Assembly: GCA_002509325.1 (NCBI GenBank)
Contig: DADO01000122.1
Location: 7,510-26,548, forward strand
Source of the DNA: Methanosarcina sp. UBA402
GTDB lineage: Archaea; Halobacteriota; Methanosarcinia; Methanosarcinales; Methanosarcinaceae
Length of the DNA stretch: 19,039 nt
Direction of reading: 5' to 3'
Of the stretch, positions 1 through 7,969 are shown in pieces. Position numbers and translations under genes: made by a program. Numbering within the stretch: the stretch's first letter is position 1; every line of letters begins with the position of its first letter. The notes under the pieces were generated by a model. It did no database searches and was not told where the DNA came from. It saw only the letters and a list, made by a program, of their open reading frames with translations.

Positions 1-1110
1 GTTTCGAGAGAGATATCTACAAAATTGGATTTTTTCCGTTCATCTAATGACAGACTTTGCAACAAATTTCTAAATAAGGATGAAAAAGATCGTGGTATAG
101 ATTTTGTATATGATTTCAATGAAATCGGTTCCAAAAATGAGTCAAGTTACATTGCTGTTGTTCATATCGATGGAAATGGAATGGGAAAAAGAATTTCAGA
201 AGATTCAAAAAGACATGGGAAAGACGACCGTGAATACATAAATTCCATTCGTGCTCTTTCGGATTCAATTGAAGAAGCAAGTAGTAAGGCAATCAGAACT
301 GCCATAGTTAGGTTGCTTGAATCTGAGAAAGACGAAGATGGTAAATGTAAAATCGAAGGAGTAGTAGAGTTTCAAAATAAATTACCTTTCCGACCAATTG
401 TTTTTGGTGGCGATGATATAACTTTTGTTTGCGACGGTCGATTGGGATTAACTCTTTCTGAATTACTGTTACGCCAATTGACATCAGAGGACAAGAAATT
501 GAGCGATGGACATCCTATCTCTGCTAGAGCTGGAATAGCTATTGTAAAAACCCATTATCCATTTTACCAGGCTTTAAAACTGGCAAACAACTTGGCAGAA
601 TCAGCGAAATTACATATAAAAAAAATAGAAAAATCCTCTCCCTCCGAAGAAGGAAAAATTTCTGCCCTTGATTGGCACTTTGCTTCTGGTGGAGTAATTG
701 AAAGTATTAAGAACATTAGAAAGCGTGAATATAAGATCAAATGGAAAGAAGGCTCATCAGAAACATGTGGCAATTTAAACATGCGTCCATTACGCCTTGG
801 AGAATCCGTAGGAACAGACTGGTGCTCCTGGAACACTTTTGAAGAAATTATTTCAAAATTCAAGGGTGAAGAATGGGAGGGTAAACATAACAAAATCATG
901 CGCCTTAGAGAGGTTTTACGTAATGGACCCCATGAAGTTGAAAAATTCATAAAAATATATAATGATTCGCTTCCAAAAGAACAACCACTCCCTAAAATAA
1001 AAAACAACGAAGGCTCTGACAAAACGGGCTGGGTTGGTAATACTTGTACTTGCTTTGATGCAATTGAAGCTCTCGATTTTTTTGTTCGGCTTGAAGGGGG
1101 CAGAAAATGA
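1..1110 (+). CDS. cas10: Cas10, type III CRISPR large subunit (C-terminal part; 5' end outside window)
   Basis: This is the C-terminal portion of the large subunit of a type III CRISPR effector complex. The frame is open from base 1 with no stop, so the gene begins upstream and the TTG at 25 is probably not a start. A palm (GGDEF/cyclase-like) domain is visible: strand motif VVHIDGNGMGK with its metal-type Asp at 169-171, and FGGDD with the GGDD codons at 406-417. Both acidic motifs are intact, so cyclic-oligoadenylate synthesis on target RNA binding is plausible. A helical region of about 90 residues follows. Any HD nuclease domain would be N-terminal and cannot be judged here. The stop overlaps the next start by 4 bases (ATGA), showing tight operon coupling. 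The neighbouring Csx10 and Csx19 assign it to type III-D. Confidence 0.88.
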   Translation, partial: VSREISTKLDFFRSSNDRLCNKFLNKDEKDRGIDFVYDFNEIGSKNESSYIAVVHIDGNGMGKRISEDSKRHGKDDREYINSIRALSDSIEEASSKAIRTAIVRLLESEKDEDGKCKIEGVVEFQNKLPFRPIVFGGDDITFVCDGRLGLTLSELLLRQLTSEDKKLSDGHPISARAGIAIVKTHYPFYQALKLANNLAESAKLHIKKIEKSSPSEEGKISALDWHFASGGVIESIKNIRKREYKIKWKEGSSETCGNLNMRPLRLGESVGTDWCSWNTFEEIISKFKGEEWEGKHNKIMRLREVLRNGPHEVEKFIKIYNDSLPKEQPLPKIKNNEGSDKTGWVGNTCTCFDAIEALDFFVRLEGGRK

Positions 1111-1796
1111 AGACATTCTGGTTAAAATTTACTATAAAAAGTGACTCAACTTTTGGTAGGGGAGACGGTTTAGCGGGTCTGGTAGATGTAGAAGTAATGC
1201 ATGACAAATATGGATTACCTTTTTTGAATGGAAGAACTCTGAAAGGCTTGCTTGAAGAGGAGTGTGCAAACATCCTTTTTTCCTTAAAAGAGCAAAATCA
1301 TGAAATGAAATTCCAAGAAGAATTCCATGAATCTTCCAAACATCTTTTTGGAAGACCCGGAAGTAGCGATTCAGATAAAGCTATACTTCACATAAGTAAT
1401 GCAACTCTTCCGGTGGATTTGAGAAAATCTGTAGCATACGAACTTGAAAAATCTCGTGGCTCTATGAAATTAAGTAGGGAAGATATATTGAATTCTCTGA
1501 CTTCTATTCGTCGTCAAACTTCGATTGATGAAAAATCAAGAGCACCTGAGAAGGGATCTCTACGTTCAATGAGGGTAGTGCTTAGGGAAACATCATTTGA
1601 GGCGAAATTATCGTTTACAAAAGATCCATCTGGTTTGGATCTACCTTTGTTAGCAGCTTGCATAAAAGCTTTCAGGAGAGCTGGTACGGGTCGTAATCGT
1701 GGGAGGGGTAAACTTGTTGCTGTTCTTTGTGATGAAAACGGAATAAACGTTACTGAAAATAATTTTACTGTATTTTGTGAAAAGGTGATGCCATGA
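1107..1796 (+). CDS. cas7: Cas7 (Csm3-like RAMP), type III-D backbone subunit
   Basis: This 229-residue single-domain RAMP protein should form one backbone segment on the crRNA and cut target RNA. The N-terminal ferredoxin-like strand leads to GRGDGLAGLVDVEV, then a loop and LPFLNGRTLKGLLEE, the PGSSLKG-type crRNA-binding helix start. Asp27 lies 15 residues before Gly42 and matches the catalytic Asp of Csm3. A glycine-rich loop, GTGRNRGRGKL, sits at about 193-203 near the C-terminus, as is usual for RAMPs. The gene overlaps cas10 by 4 bases and the next gene by 4 bases (ATGA). In the Synechocystis III-Dv complex the equivalent domain is fused to Cas5, whereas here it is a separate gene. The family is clear; the exact position in the complex is inferred. 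Confidence 0.88.
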   Translation: MKTFWLKFTIKSDSTFGRGDGLAGLVDVEVMHDKYGLPFLNGRTLKGLLEEECANILFSLKEQNHEMKFQEEFHESSKHLFGRPGSSDSDKAILHISNATLPVDLRKSVAYELEKSRGSMKLSREDILNSLTSIRRQTSIDEKSRAPEKGSLRSMRVVLRETSFEAKLSFTKDPSGLDLPLLAACIKAFRRAGTGRNRGRGKLVAVLCDENGINVTENNFTVFCEKVMP

Positions 1797-3355
1797 AAGC
1801 ATTGACTTTCAATATACGTTTATTAGAACCCTTATTAGTAAACGATATAAGTGGAGGGGATCCAAACAGTGCGATTGGATTTGAATTTATTCCAGGCAGT
1901 GTAATTAGAGGGGCATTAATAGGCAAGTATCTCCAAGGAAAACCTAAAAGTTCAATCGATGCAGAAGACGCTGAATTTAGAGAGCTTTTTTTTGATAGAG
2001 CTGTATGCTTCTTAAATGCTTATCCTTTAAATAAAGATTATAGCCGGTCTTTACCTACTCCTCTTTCATGGCATGTAGAAAAAGGCGATCCTGATAACAC
2101 AATATATGACTTTGCTATAGAGGATTATCTAGATAGCGAAGAAAATGGTCCTGAAAAAAATTGGAAAAAAGTTTCTGAACCTTTTTGTCATTTGTTTGAA
2201 AGCGATGAGGGAGAAGGAATTATTTTATATCAACCTTCCAATCAAGTCCAAATACATATCTTTCGTGCGAATAGACAAAAAGAAACTGCTGGAGAAAGTA
2301 CAATTTTTCGTTATCAAGCATTGGAAGCAGGTCAAGTTTTCTCCGGTATTATATTAGCTGAGAGTGAATTATGTTTTAAAAAGATTAAAGATTTATTGAC
2401 AGATGGAGTAATCTTTAATTTTGGGAAATCACATCTTGCAGGCTATGGACATGTAAAGATCAATAATATAAACAGCTATGATGAATGGGAAGAATATTCT
2501 GCTGTCGGTGATGGAGAAGACAACGCAGTAGTAATTACTCTTTTAAGTGATACTATTATTCGCGACGAGAACACTGGAGCTTATAGCACAAACCTCAATT
2601 CCATTTTAGGCACAGACTCTAAGTCCCTTAAAAAAGCCTTTGTAAACACGCGGGTAAGAGGAGGTTTCAATAATACCTGGAATCTTCCCCTTCCCCAAGT
2701 ATTAGCTATTCGAGCAGGTAGTGTATTTGTTTACGAAAAAAGTTCAGAATTGCTTGATCGGCTAGAAACACTCAAGATTAATGGGATTGGAGAAAAAAGA
2801 GAGGAAGGTTATGGACGAATTGCTGTCAATTGGCACCAAATAAATGGAATTAAAGCAGAAATAGGGGAGTTTCAAGAATCTACTTTACCTTGCGAAATAA
2901 AAGATCCGGATAGCTTGTATTTGGCTAAAAGAATTGTTAACAGGATGACTAAAGAAAAGTTAGATCAATATTTAATCAAGGCGGTTAATGGGTTGGAAAT
3001 CAATAAAGAATCCATACCTAAAAAATCTCAGTTGTCCCGCATGCGTGTGATAGTTCGTAGATCTTTAAACGAGAACGATTTGTCCATAGTTACAGATCAC
3101 CTGGAAAAAATGAAAAAGACTGCACGTGATCAATTTCAAAATGCCCAGATTGAAAGAAAATCACTGGAACAGTGGATTAAGGAATTTGCAGCAAATCCGC
3201 AAAATGTTTGGGATACACTTCAAGTTCATCAAAATAACTTACCTTCATTAGGAAACATAAAATCAGATTTAAATGATAATCTGGCTTGTGAATACACTGC
3301 TCGTCTGATTGATGCAGTCCTTCACAAGGCATCCAAGGAGGTAAACAATGGATAA
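1793..3355 (+). CDS. csx10: Csx10 (Cas5-group RAMP) with a long helical, possibly Cas11-like, C-terminal tail
   Basis: This 520-residue type III-D RAMP is expected to cap the crRNA 5' handle, the role of Cas5. The N-terminus carries IPGSVIRGALIGKYL from residue 33, the RAMP start-of-helix motif. FGKSHLAGYGHVKI lies near residue 210 and a second glycine-rich loop, GIGEKREEGYGRIAVNWH, at 331-348. About 170 residues follow, most of them apparently alpha-helical and rich in Lys, Glu and Leu, including KKSQLSRMRVIVRR near 411-424. In the III-Dv complex Cas5 is followed by a fused Cas11, so this tail may be the small subunit; that is inference. No separate cas11 gene is visible. The stop overlaps the next ATG by 8 bases. 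Confidence 0.85.
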   Translation: MKALTFNIRLLEPLLVNDISGGDPNSAIGFEFIPGSVIRGALIGKYLQGKPKSSIDAEDAEFRELFFDRAVCFLNAYPLNKDYSRSLPTPLSWHVEKGDPDNTIYDFAIEDYLDSEENGPEKNWKKVSEPFCHLFESDEGEGIILYQPSNQVQIHIFRANRQKETAGESTIFRYQALEAGQVFSGIILAESELCFKKIKDLLTDGVIFNFGKSHLAGYGHVKINNINSYDEWEEYSAVGDGEDNAVVITLLSDTIIRDENTGAYSTNLNSILGTDSKSLKKAFVNTRVRGGFNNTWNLPLPQVLAIRAGSVFVYEKSSELLDRLETLKINGIGEKREEGYGRIAVNWHQINGIKAEIGEFQESTLPCEIKDPDSLYLAKRIVNRMTKEKLDQYLIKAVNGLEINKESIPKKSQLSRMRVIVRRSLNENDLSIVTDHLEKMKKTARDQFQNAQIERKSLEQWIKEFAANPQNVWDTLQVHQNNLPSLGNIKSDLNDNLACEYTARLIDAVLHKASKEVNNG

Positions 3356-4769
3356 TTCTCATTGGTTGAAAAGTCGAGAGATTGTAGAGAGAATCATTAT
3401 CCTTGGAAGCCTTATCTTGGAAACACCAACATATTTTGGCGCAGGTGACCACGATGAACTGGTGGATATCCCATTAGCATTAGATCCATTAGAAGGTAAG
3501 ACTCTTTTGACTGGCGCATCTTTAGCCGGCGCTTTGCGAAGTTATTTGAGGGAATTTGAGCACGGTTACGGACAACAAGGTGACAAAAAATCACTATATA
3601 TGAATCTATTTGGCAACCAGGAAAACGATGAAGGTGAACAAAGTCTGCTTATTGTTGATGATTCATTGGGTGAAAAACCAAAAGTAGAATTGAGAGACGG
3701 AGTAAAAATCAATAACAAAACTCGAACAGCGGAAGATAAACACAAATTTGATTTTGAACTGATTGAAGCAGGTACTTGTTTCCCTATCGAAATGGAACTA
3801 GTGCTCCCGAAAGAAGATACAAGAAAAGAAAAACTACTTCTTGGTCTGGCTATTGCTTTAAATGGATTGGAAAAGGGAGAAATATCTTTAGGTTTTCGTA
3901 AGAGAAGAGGATTTGGTAGCTGTAAGATAAAGGAATGGGATGTCTGCCGCTACAACTTAACAACTCCTAAAGGGCTAATTAATTGGCTGAATGAGGATCT
4001 GAAGGAGGAAAAGCATGGTCAGAACATTTTAACTTTACTAGACATTAATGAAAGTAACCTAATTGATAAAAGATACCTTTTCACAATGAATGCCACTTTT
4101 TCTCTTGACGGTTCCATGATCATTAGGTCAGGATATGATAAAGCCGATGCTCCGGATACGGTTCATCTTCATTCAAACCGAGACGGAGAGTCGGTTCCTG
4201 TTTTAAGTGGTACCAGCTTGGCGGGTTCATTAAGAGCAAGAGCATTTCGTATTGCAAAAACTATTGGGAGCGAAGAAAAAGCTAGCGAAATGATAAACAG
4301 ATTATTTGGTTCAGAAATCAAATCTCCTGCAGATAAAGCTTCTGCAAGTCAGCTAATAACAACTGAAAACGAAATCACAAATCCTCTGGATCTTGTACAA
4401 CAACGTATCAAGATTGACCGTTTCACTGGTAGCTCTCTCCCTACAGCACTTTTTGATGAACAACCAATTTTTGAGCAGAAGGGAACAAACGTCAAATTGA
4501 AAGTACAGATCCAAAAACCGGAAAACGCTCAAATAGGACTCTTACTACTCCTGCTGAAAGATTTATGGACTGGTGATTTACCATTAGGTGGTGAATCAAG
4601 TGTAGGAAGAGGACGTCTACGTGGACTAAATGCAAAACTAACATATAAAGAAAGCTTTGACAAACAACATGTATGGGAAATCAATAAAAAAAATAATGGA
4701 AATATAGAAATTGTAGGTGACAGGGATAGGCTTGAAAATTATGTAAGTAATTTATTGGAGGTATTGTAG
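3348..4769 (+). CDS. Cas7-2x: two fused Cas7 (RAMP) domains
   Basis: This 473-residue protein has two tandem Cas7 units. Unit one has ELVDIPLALDP then LTGASLAGALRSYL (from residue 54) and a glycine-rich loop, GFRKRRGFGSCKI, near 182-194. Unit two has APDTVHLHSNRDG then LSGTSLAGSLRAR (from 286) and a C-terminal loop, LGGESSVGRGRLRG. Asp40 and Asp270 occupy the position of the Csm3 catalytic Asp before each helix motif, so both units look able to cut target RNA. Together with the single Cas7 this gives three predicted cleavage sites, the number reported for the III-Dv complex. The gene ends in TAG, one base before the Csx19 start. In a pyrrolysine-using host, read-through would add the amber residue plus 10 more before TAA at 4800. 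Confidence 0.87.
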   Translation: MDNSHWLKSREIVERIIILGSLILETPTYFGAGDHDELVDIPLALDPLEGKTLLTGASLAGALRSYLREFEHGYGQQGDKKSLYMNLFGNQENDEGEQSLLIVDDSLGEKPKVELRDGVKINNKTRTAEDKHKFDFELIEAGTCFPIEMELVLPKEDTRKEKLLLGLAIALNGLEKGEISLGFRKRRGFGSCKIKEWDVCRYNLTTPKGLINWLNEDLKEEKHGQNILTLLDINESNLIDKRYLFTMNATFSLDGSMIIRSGYDKADAPDTVHLHSNRDGESVPVLSGTSLAGSLRARAFRIAKTIGSEEKASEMINRLFGSEIKSPADKASASQLITTENEITNPLDLVQQRIKIDRFTGSSLPTALFDEQPIFEQKGTNVKLKVQIQKPENAQIGLLLLLLKDLWTGDLPLGGESSVGRGRLRGLNAKLTYKESFDKQHVWEINKKNNGNIEIVGDRDRLENYVSNLLEVL

Positions 4770-4770
4770 C

Positions 4771-5337
4771 ATGAAACCAAAGGTCTTGAATCTAAAGTAT
4801 AAAATCCTCCCGCTAAGTGTTCCTGCTGATTTTGGAGGCAATATAACAGCATGGTTTGAGGAACAGGCTAAAGCTCATGATCTCAGGTGGTTATTAGTTC
4901 ATGCTGACGATGGAGTAATATGGGGTGAATTGAGAGATGATAAGATTCACCTGTCATCTAAATTATTTGGACCTTCATTGAGAGCGAAAACTCTTCAGAT
5001 GGCAAGGTTATTTGGTACTAATAGTGAATTACTCATATGGAAAACTGATTATTGTAGCTGGCAAGCCCGCTTGGTGATTGATAATCAAGGACAAGAGATA
5101 GAATATTTTGATGAAAATATGCTTTTATGGGGTACCCGGTTGGAAAATAGCAATGATGATTTTTTTCTATGGAAACACGGATCTGAAGGATTACGACATG
5201 CTCCACCGGTTGATTCAAGCAGGGACTTGAAACTTAAGGTACGCCACTATATTGATTATGACAAAGATGGTCAGGCATATATAAAATACAGTCGATTAGT
5301 AACTATTGGGGCGGATATTAGGCAAGAGATGATTTAA
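4771..5337 (+). CDS. csx19: Csx19, type III-D CRISPR-associated protein (TIGR03984 type)
   Basis: This 188-residue protein resembles the Csx19/TIGR03984 family, a marker of type III-D loci. It shows the pattern of that family: LLVHADDGVIWGEL, then SSKLFGPSLRAKTLQMARLF, a W-x-A-R-L strand, LLWGT, a GLRHAPP loop, and LKVRHYIDYDKDGQAYIKYS near the C-terminus. No catalytic motif is apparent. In the Synechocystis III-Dv structure Csx19 is a structural component of the effector. It begins one base after the preceding TAG and its TAA overlaps the next ATG by one base (TAATG), so translation is probably coupled through the operon. Confidence 0.88.
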   Translation: MKPKVLNLKYKILPLSVPADFGGNITAWFEEQAKAHDLRWLLVHADDGVIWGELRDDKIHLSSKLFGPSLRAKTLQMARLFGTNSELLIWKTDYCSWQARLVIDNQGQEIEYFDENMLLWGTRLENSNDDFFLWKHGSEGLRHAPPVDSSRDLKLKVRHYIDYDKDGQAYIKYSRLVTIGADIRQEMI

Positions 5338-7349
5338 TGTTACCAAAGCATTCGAGTCCTACAGAAAAACGATTCGACAAAAAAACTAAGAATTCGTTTT
5401 GGGCATATGCTCCCTACAACTTTATACCTTTACCAGAGAAATTGGTGACAGTTAACGAATTACCAGATCAAGATTCATACACAAATAATACTGGTTATGT
5501 AAAATGTACCATGAAAACTGAGTCCCCCTTGTATGTCCGCTGTCCTATGACTCCTTCTTTTTTTAGTAAATGGGGGGATAAAAAGTATTATGAGTTAGAT
5601 ACAGATCAGAAAAACGAACGTGCCCATTTCTTTTACCGTGAGCAGAAAAATTGTCCAGTAATTCCCGGTAGTAGCTTACGCGGAATGATTAGATCATTGA
5701 TAGAGATTGCAGGATATGGAAAAATACAGTGGGTAACAGATGATACAAAGGTGACATACAGAGCTGTTGCATCTTCACAAAACGACCCGTTAAGTGAACC
5801 TTATAAAAATATACTGGGGAAATACGGTAAAAAAGTAAATGCAGGATATCTGATAAAACATAGCAAAGAGTGGTGGGTAAAGCCCGCTAAAAAACCTTCA
5901 GAACTTGGATTTCCAGATAGAACTGCATATTTGAAAATTAAAGAAAAAAATATTCCCGACAATGCTATCGCTGGTTTTAAAAAACTTAATGATGATAGGT
6001 ATAAACCTCAGTACCATGAGATCAGCTTTAACGCGGATATATTAGAAAGCAAAAAAGGGAATAAATACACTTATATTAAGGATTTAGATTCTCTTGGAAG
6101 TGGAAAGTATAAAGGTTTCCTTGTGTGCTCCGGAAATATGCTAGAAACAAATAGCGAGATACAATCTAACCGAAATAGTCATGCTATTATTTTTGAGGAG
6201 AATGAAGAAGCAGAAGAAATAAAAATTAATGAGCAAGCAATAAAAAACTATATTTCAGGGCTTACACCTTTTCAAAAAGAACCACCTTTTAATGATATTC
6301 GAGGTTGTTTAGTCGAAGGGCGTCCAATATTTTATGTTGAAAGAAGGGGAGAAGTTTTCTTCTTTGGTCATTGCCCAAATTTTAGAGTTCCTGCTATATT
6401 CCCTCAAAAAACAAATATTACTAGCCCAGTTGATTTCGTACCTGAGCACCTTAGATCAGAAAATAAGACAGATATTGCTGAAGCTATTTTTGGGTATATA
6501 CATGGAAAAGCAGATTCGAGAGCTGGGAGAGTATTTTTCACGGATGCAAGAGTTGAATATGCAGATGAAGGTATTTGGTTTGATGAGGAGATGGTTACAC
6601 CAAAAGTTCTTGCAACTCCAAGCCCAACAACCTTTCAACATTACCTAGTTCAAGATTCACGTAAAGCCCACAATCCAGATAAAAAGGAAGAATTAGCTCA
6701 CTATGCTACTCCTTCTCCAGATGAAACCGTGATTCGTGGTCACAAATTGTACTGGCACAAAGGTAAAGTTGATTTAGAAGATATTATCGAATCGGATATA
6801 AAAAAGATTGAAAAATATCCAACTCAGTATACTAGAATTAAGCCAATAAAATCAGGAGTTACTTTTTCATTCCGCATCTATTTTGAAAACTTAAAGGATT
6901 TTGAATTGGGTGCTTTATTGTGGGTTTTGACACTTCCTGGAGAAAAAGGGAAAGAATATCGCCATTCACTAGGAATGGGAAAACCCTTTGGGATGGGTGC
7001 GATTAAGATAGAACCTAAACTGTATGAATGCAAAAGGGATGAAAGATATCAGAAGTTATTTGAAGGAGATTCATGGTACGAAGCTGTGCATAAAGTACCC
7101 AAAGAATCGATAACTAAGTTAATTAATACTTTTGAAAAACACATATTAGACCAGATTGGTGAAGAAAAAGATCAGCTTAATGAAGTTGACAGGATAAAAA
7201 TACTTCTTTATATGATGGAGTGGAAGGGGCCTAGCACTGATTTAACTAGGTATCTCCAGATCAATCCTGTTAATGAATATAAAGAACGACCAGTGTTACC
7301 TGACCCATTTAATATCAGTCCACCAAAAAGCTTCCACAAAAGAGATTAA
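5337..7349 (+). CDS. Cas7-insertion: large type III-D RAMP protein (TIGR03986 type)
   Basis: This 670-residue RAMP corresponds to Cas7 with a large insertion (TIGR03986-type) in type III-D loci. The N-terminal half-domain has an SPLYVRCPM strand followed by IPGSSLRGMIRS at 109-120. The closing glycine-rich loop, HSLGMGKPFGMGAIKIE, comes only at 543-559, so over 400 residues are inserted within or after a single Cas7 fold. A helical C-terminal extension follows. At the place where active Cas7 units carry the catalytic Asp (15-18 residues before the PGSSLRG glycine) the local sequence is NERA, with no Asp. This subunit is therefore predicted to be a non-cutting segment that binds guide or target. 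It is the last gene of the operon; the following region differs in base composition. Confidence 0.86.
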   Translation: MLPKHSSPTEKRFDKKTKNSFWAYAPYNFIPLPEKLVTVNELPDQDSYTNNTGYVKCTMKTESPLYVRCPMTPSFFSKWGDKKYYELDTDQKNERAHFFYREQKNCPVIPGSSLRGMIRSLIEIAGYGKIQWVTDDTKVTYRAVASSQNDPLSEPYKNILGKYGKKVNAGYLIKHSKEWWVKPAKKPSELGFPDRTAYLKIKEKNIPDNAIAGFKKLNDDRYKPQYHEISFNADILESKKGNKYTYIKDLDSLGSGKYKGFLVCSGNMLETNSEIQSNRNSHAIIFEENEEAEEIKINEQAIKNYISGLTPFQKEPPFNDIRGCLVEGRPIFYVERRGEVFFFGHCPNFRVPAIFPQKTNITSPVDFVPEHLRSENKTDIAEAIFGYIHGKADSRAGRVFFTDARVEYADEGIWFDEEMVTPKVLATPSPTTFQHYLVQDSRKAHNPDKKEELAHYATPSPDETVIRGHKLYWHKGKVDLEDIIESDIKKIEKYPTQYTRIKPIKSGVTFSFRIYFENLKDFELGALLWVLTLPGEKGKEYRHSLGMGKPFGMGAIKIEPKLYECKRDERYQKLFEGDSWYEAVHKVPKESITKLINTFEKHILDQIGEEKDQLNEVDRIKILLYMMEWKGPSTDLTRYLQINPVNEYKERPVLPDPFNISPPKSFHKRD

Positions 7350-7374
7350 AATAAGAGTACTGAAATAATAAATA

Positions 7375-7386
7375 AAGTAATTACTT
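7375..7386. promoter_or_regulatory. Perfect 12-bp palindrome AAGTAATTACTT in the gap after the cas operon
   Basis: The self-complementary sequence AAGTAATTACTT lies in the 52-base gap between the last cas gene and the next gene, 15 bases before the preferred ATG. It could be an operator or a small terminator stem, but it has no loop and no strong T tract. A chance AT palindrome is possible in such AT-rich DNA. Confidence 0.25.
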
Positions 7387-7401
7387 AACAGAGTGAAACC
7401 G

Positions 7402-7884
7402 ATGACCACCAACCTCGAAACTCCGGAATGCTGCCCCCGCTTTGACCCTGCCCCCTGGGACGGAAAACTCTTTGAATGGAACAATAAAAGGTTCATCAAA
7501 GATTTCGTTACCACTCAGAATTACATGCCTCTGAATTTTGGAGAGGTAATAACAAGGATAAACGAAAAAGTCGCCAGGGCAGGTGCAGAAATGCCGGACT
7601 GGCTCTGCTTGTCGGACCATACCTCAGAAAGCAACATGGATCTTTACCTGGCTGTTGATAAAGAAGTGGACGGCGCCGAAAACGTAATACTCAGCGGGAA
7701 GTTTCTGAGCAAAGTCTACGAGGGAAGTTTCGAAAATACAGGAGAATGGTGCAGGGACTTTGAAGCCTACGCAAAAAGCCAGGGCCTGGAAGTCAAGAAA
7801 TGGTATATGTGGTATACTACCTGTCCAACCTGTGCCGAAAAATACGGAAAAAACTCTGTCGTGATCATTTCCGAAGTGGAATAA
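7402..7884 (+). CDS. Small conserved protein with N-terminal CCPRFDPAPWD motif; function not known
   Basis: This is a soluble protein of 160 residues without signal peptide or membrane segment. The N-terminal ECCPRFDPAPWDGK motif (residues 9-22), FIKDFV, and MPLNFGEV are recalled from short bacterial and archaeal proteins often labelled only as hydrolase or GyrI-like; that recollection is not verified. A second cysteine pair, TTCPTCAEKYGK, lies near the C-terminus. The four cysteines plus an aromatic, acidic core suggest a small-molecule or metal-binding role, without proof. An in-frame GTG at 7393 would add three residues. The ATG at 7402 is preferred because an SD-like AGAGTGA lies 5 bases before it, at 7390-7396, and this overlaps the GTG itself. 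Base composition is richer in GC than the cas operon just upstream, marking a boundary. Confidence 0.8.
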   Translation: MTTNLETPECCPRFDPAPWDGKLFEWNNKRFIKDFVTTQNYMPLNFGEVITRINEKVARAGAEMPDWLCLSDHTSESNMDLYLAVDKEVDGAENVILSGKFLSKVYEGSFENTGEWCRDFEAYAKSQGLEVKKWYMWYTTCPTCAEKYGKNSVVIISEVE

Positions 7885-7969
7885 AAATAGAGTAATAACA
7901 CCGGCGGCCTGCACAGCCCCACAATTTAAACCTCTTAATTTCATAAAGCTCCACAATCTTCTTTTTCAG

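Noticed and set aside
25..1110. TTG at 25 as the start of a short complete Cas10
   Set aside because: The frame is open through base 1, and the protein would lack the N-terminal Cas10 domains; truncation by the window edge is simpler.
7381..7956. Minus-strand frames opposite the CCPRFDP-motif gene
   Set aside because: They overlap a gene with conserved motifs on the plus strand and show no signals of their own.
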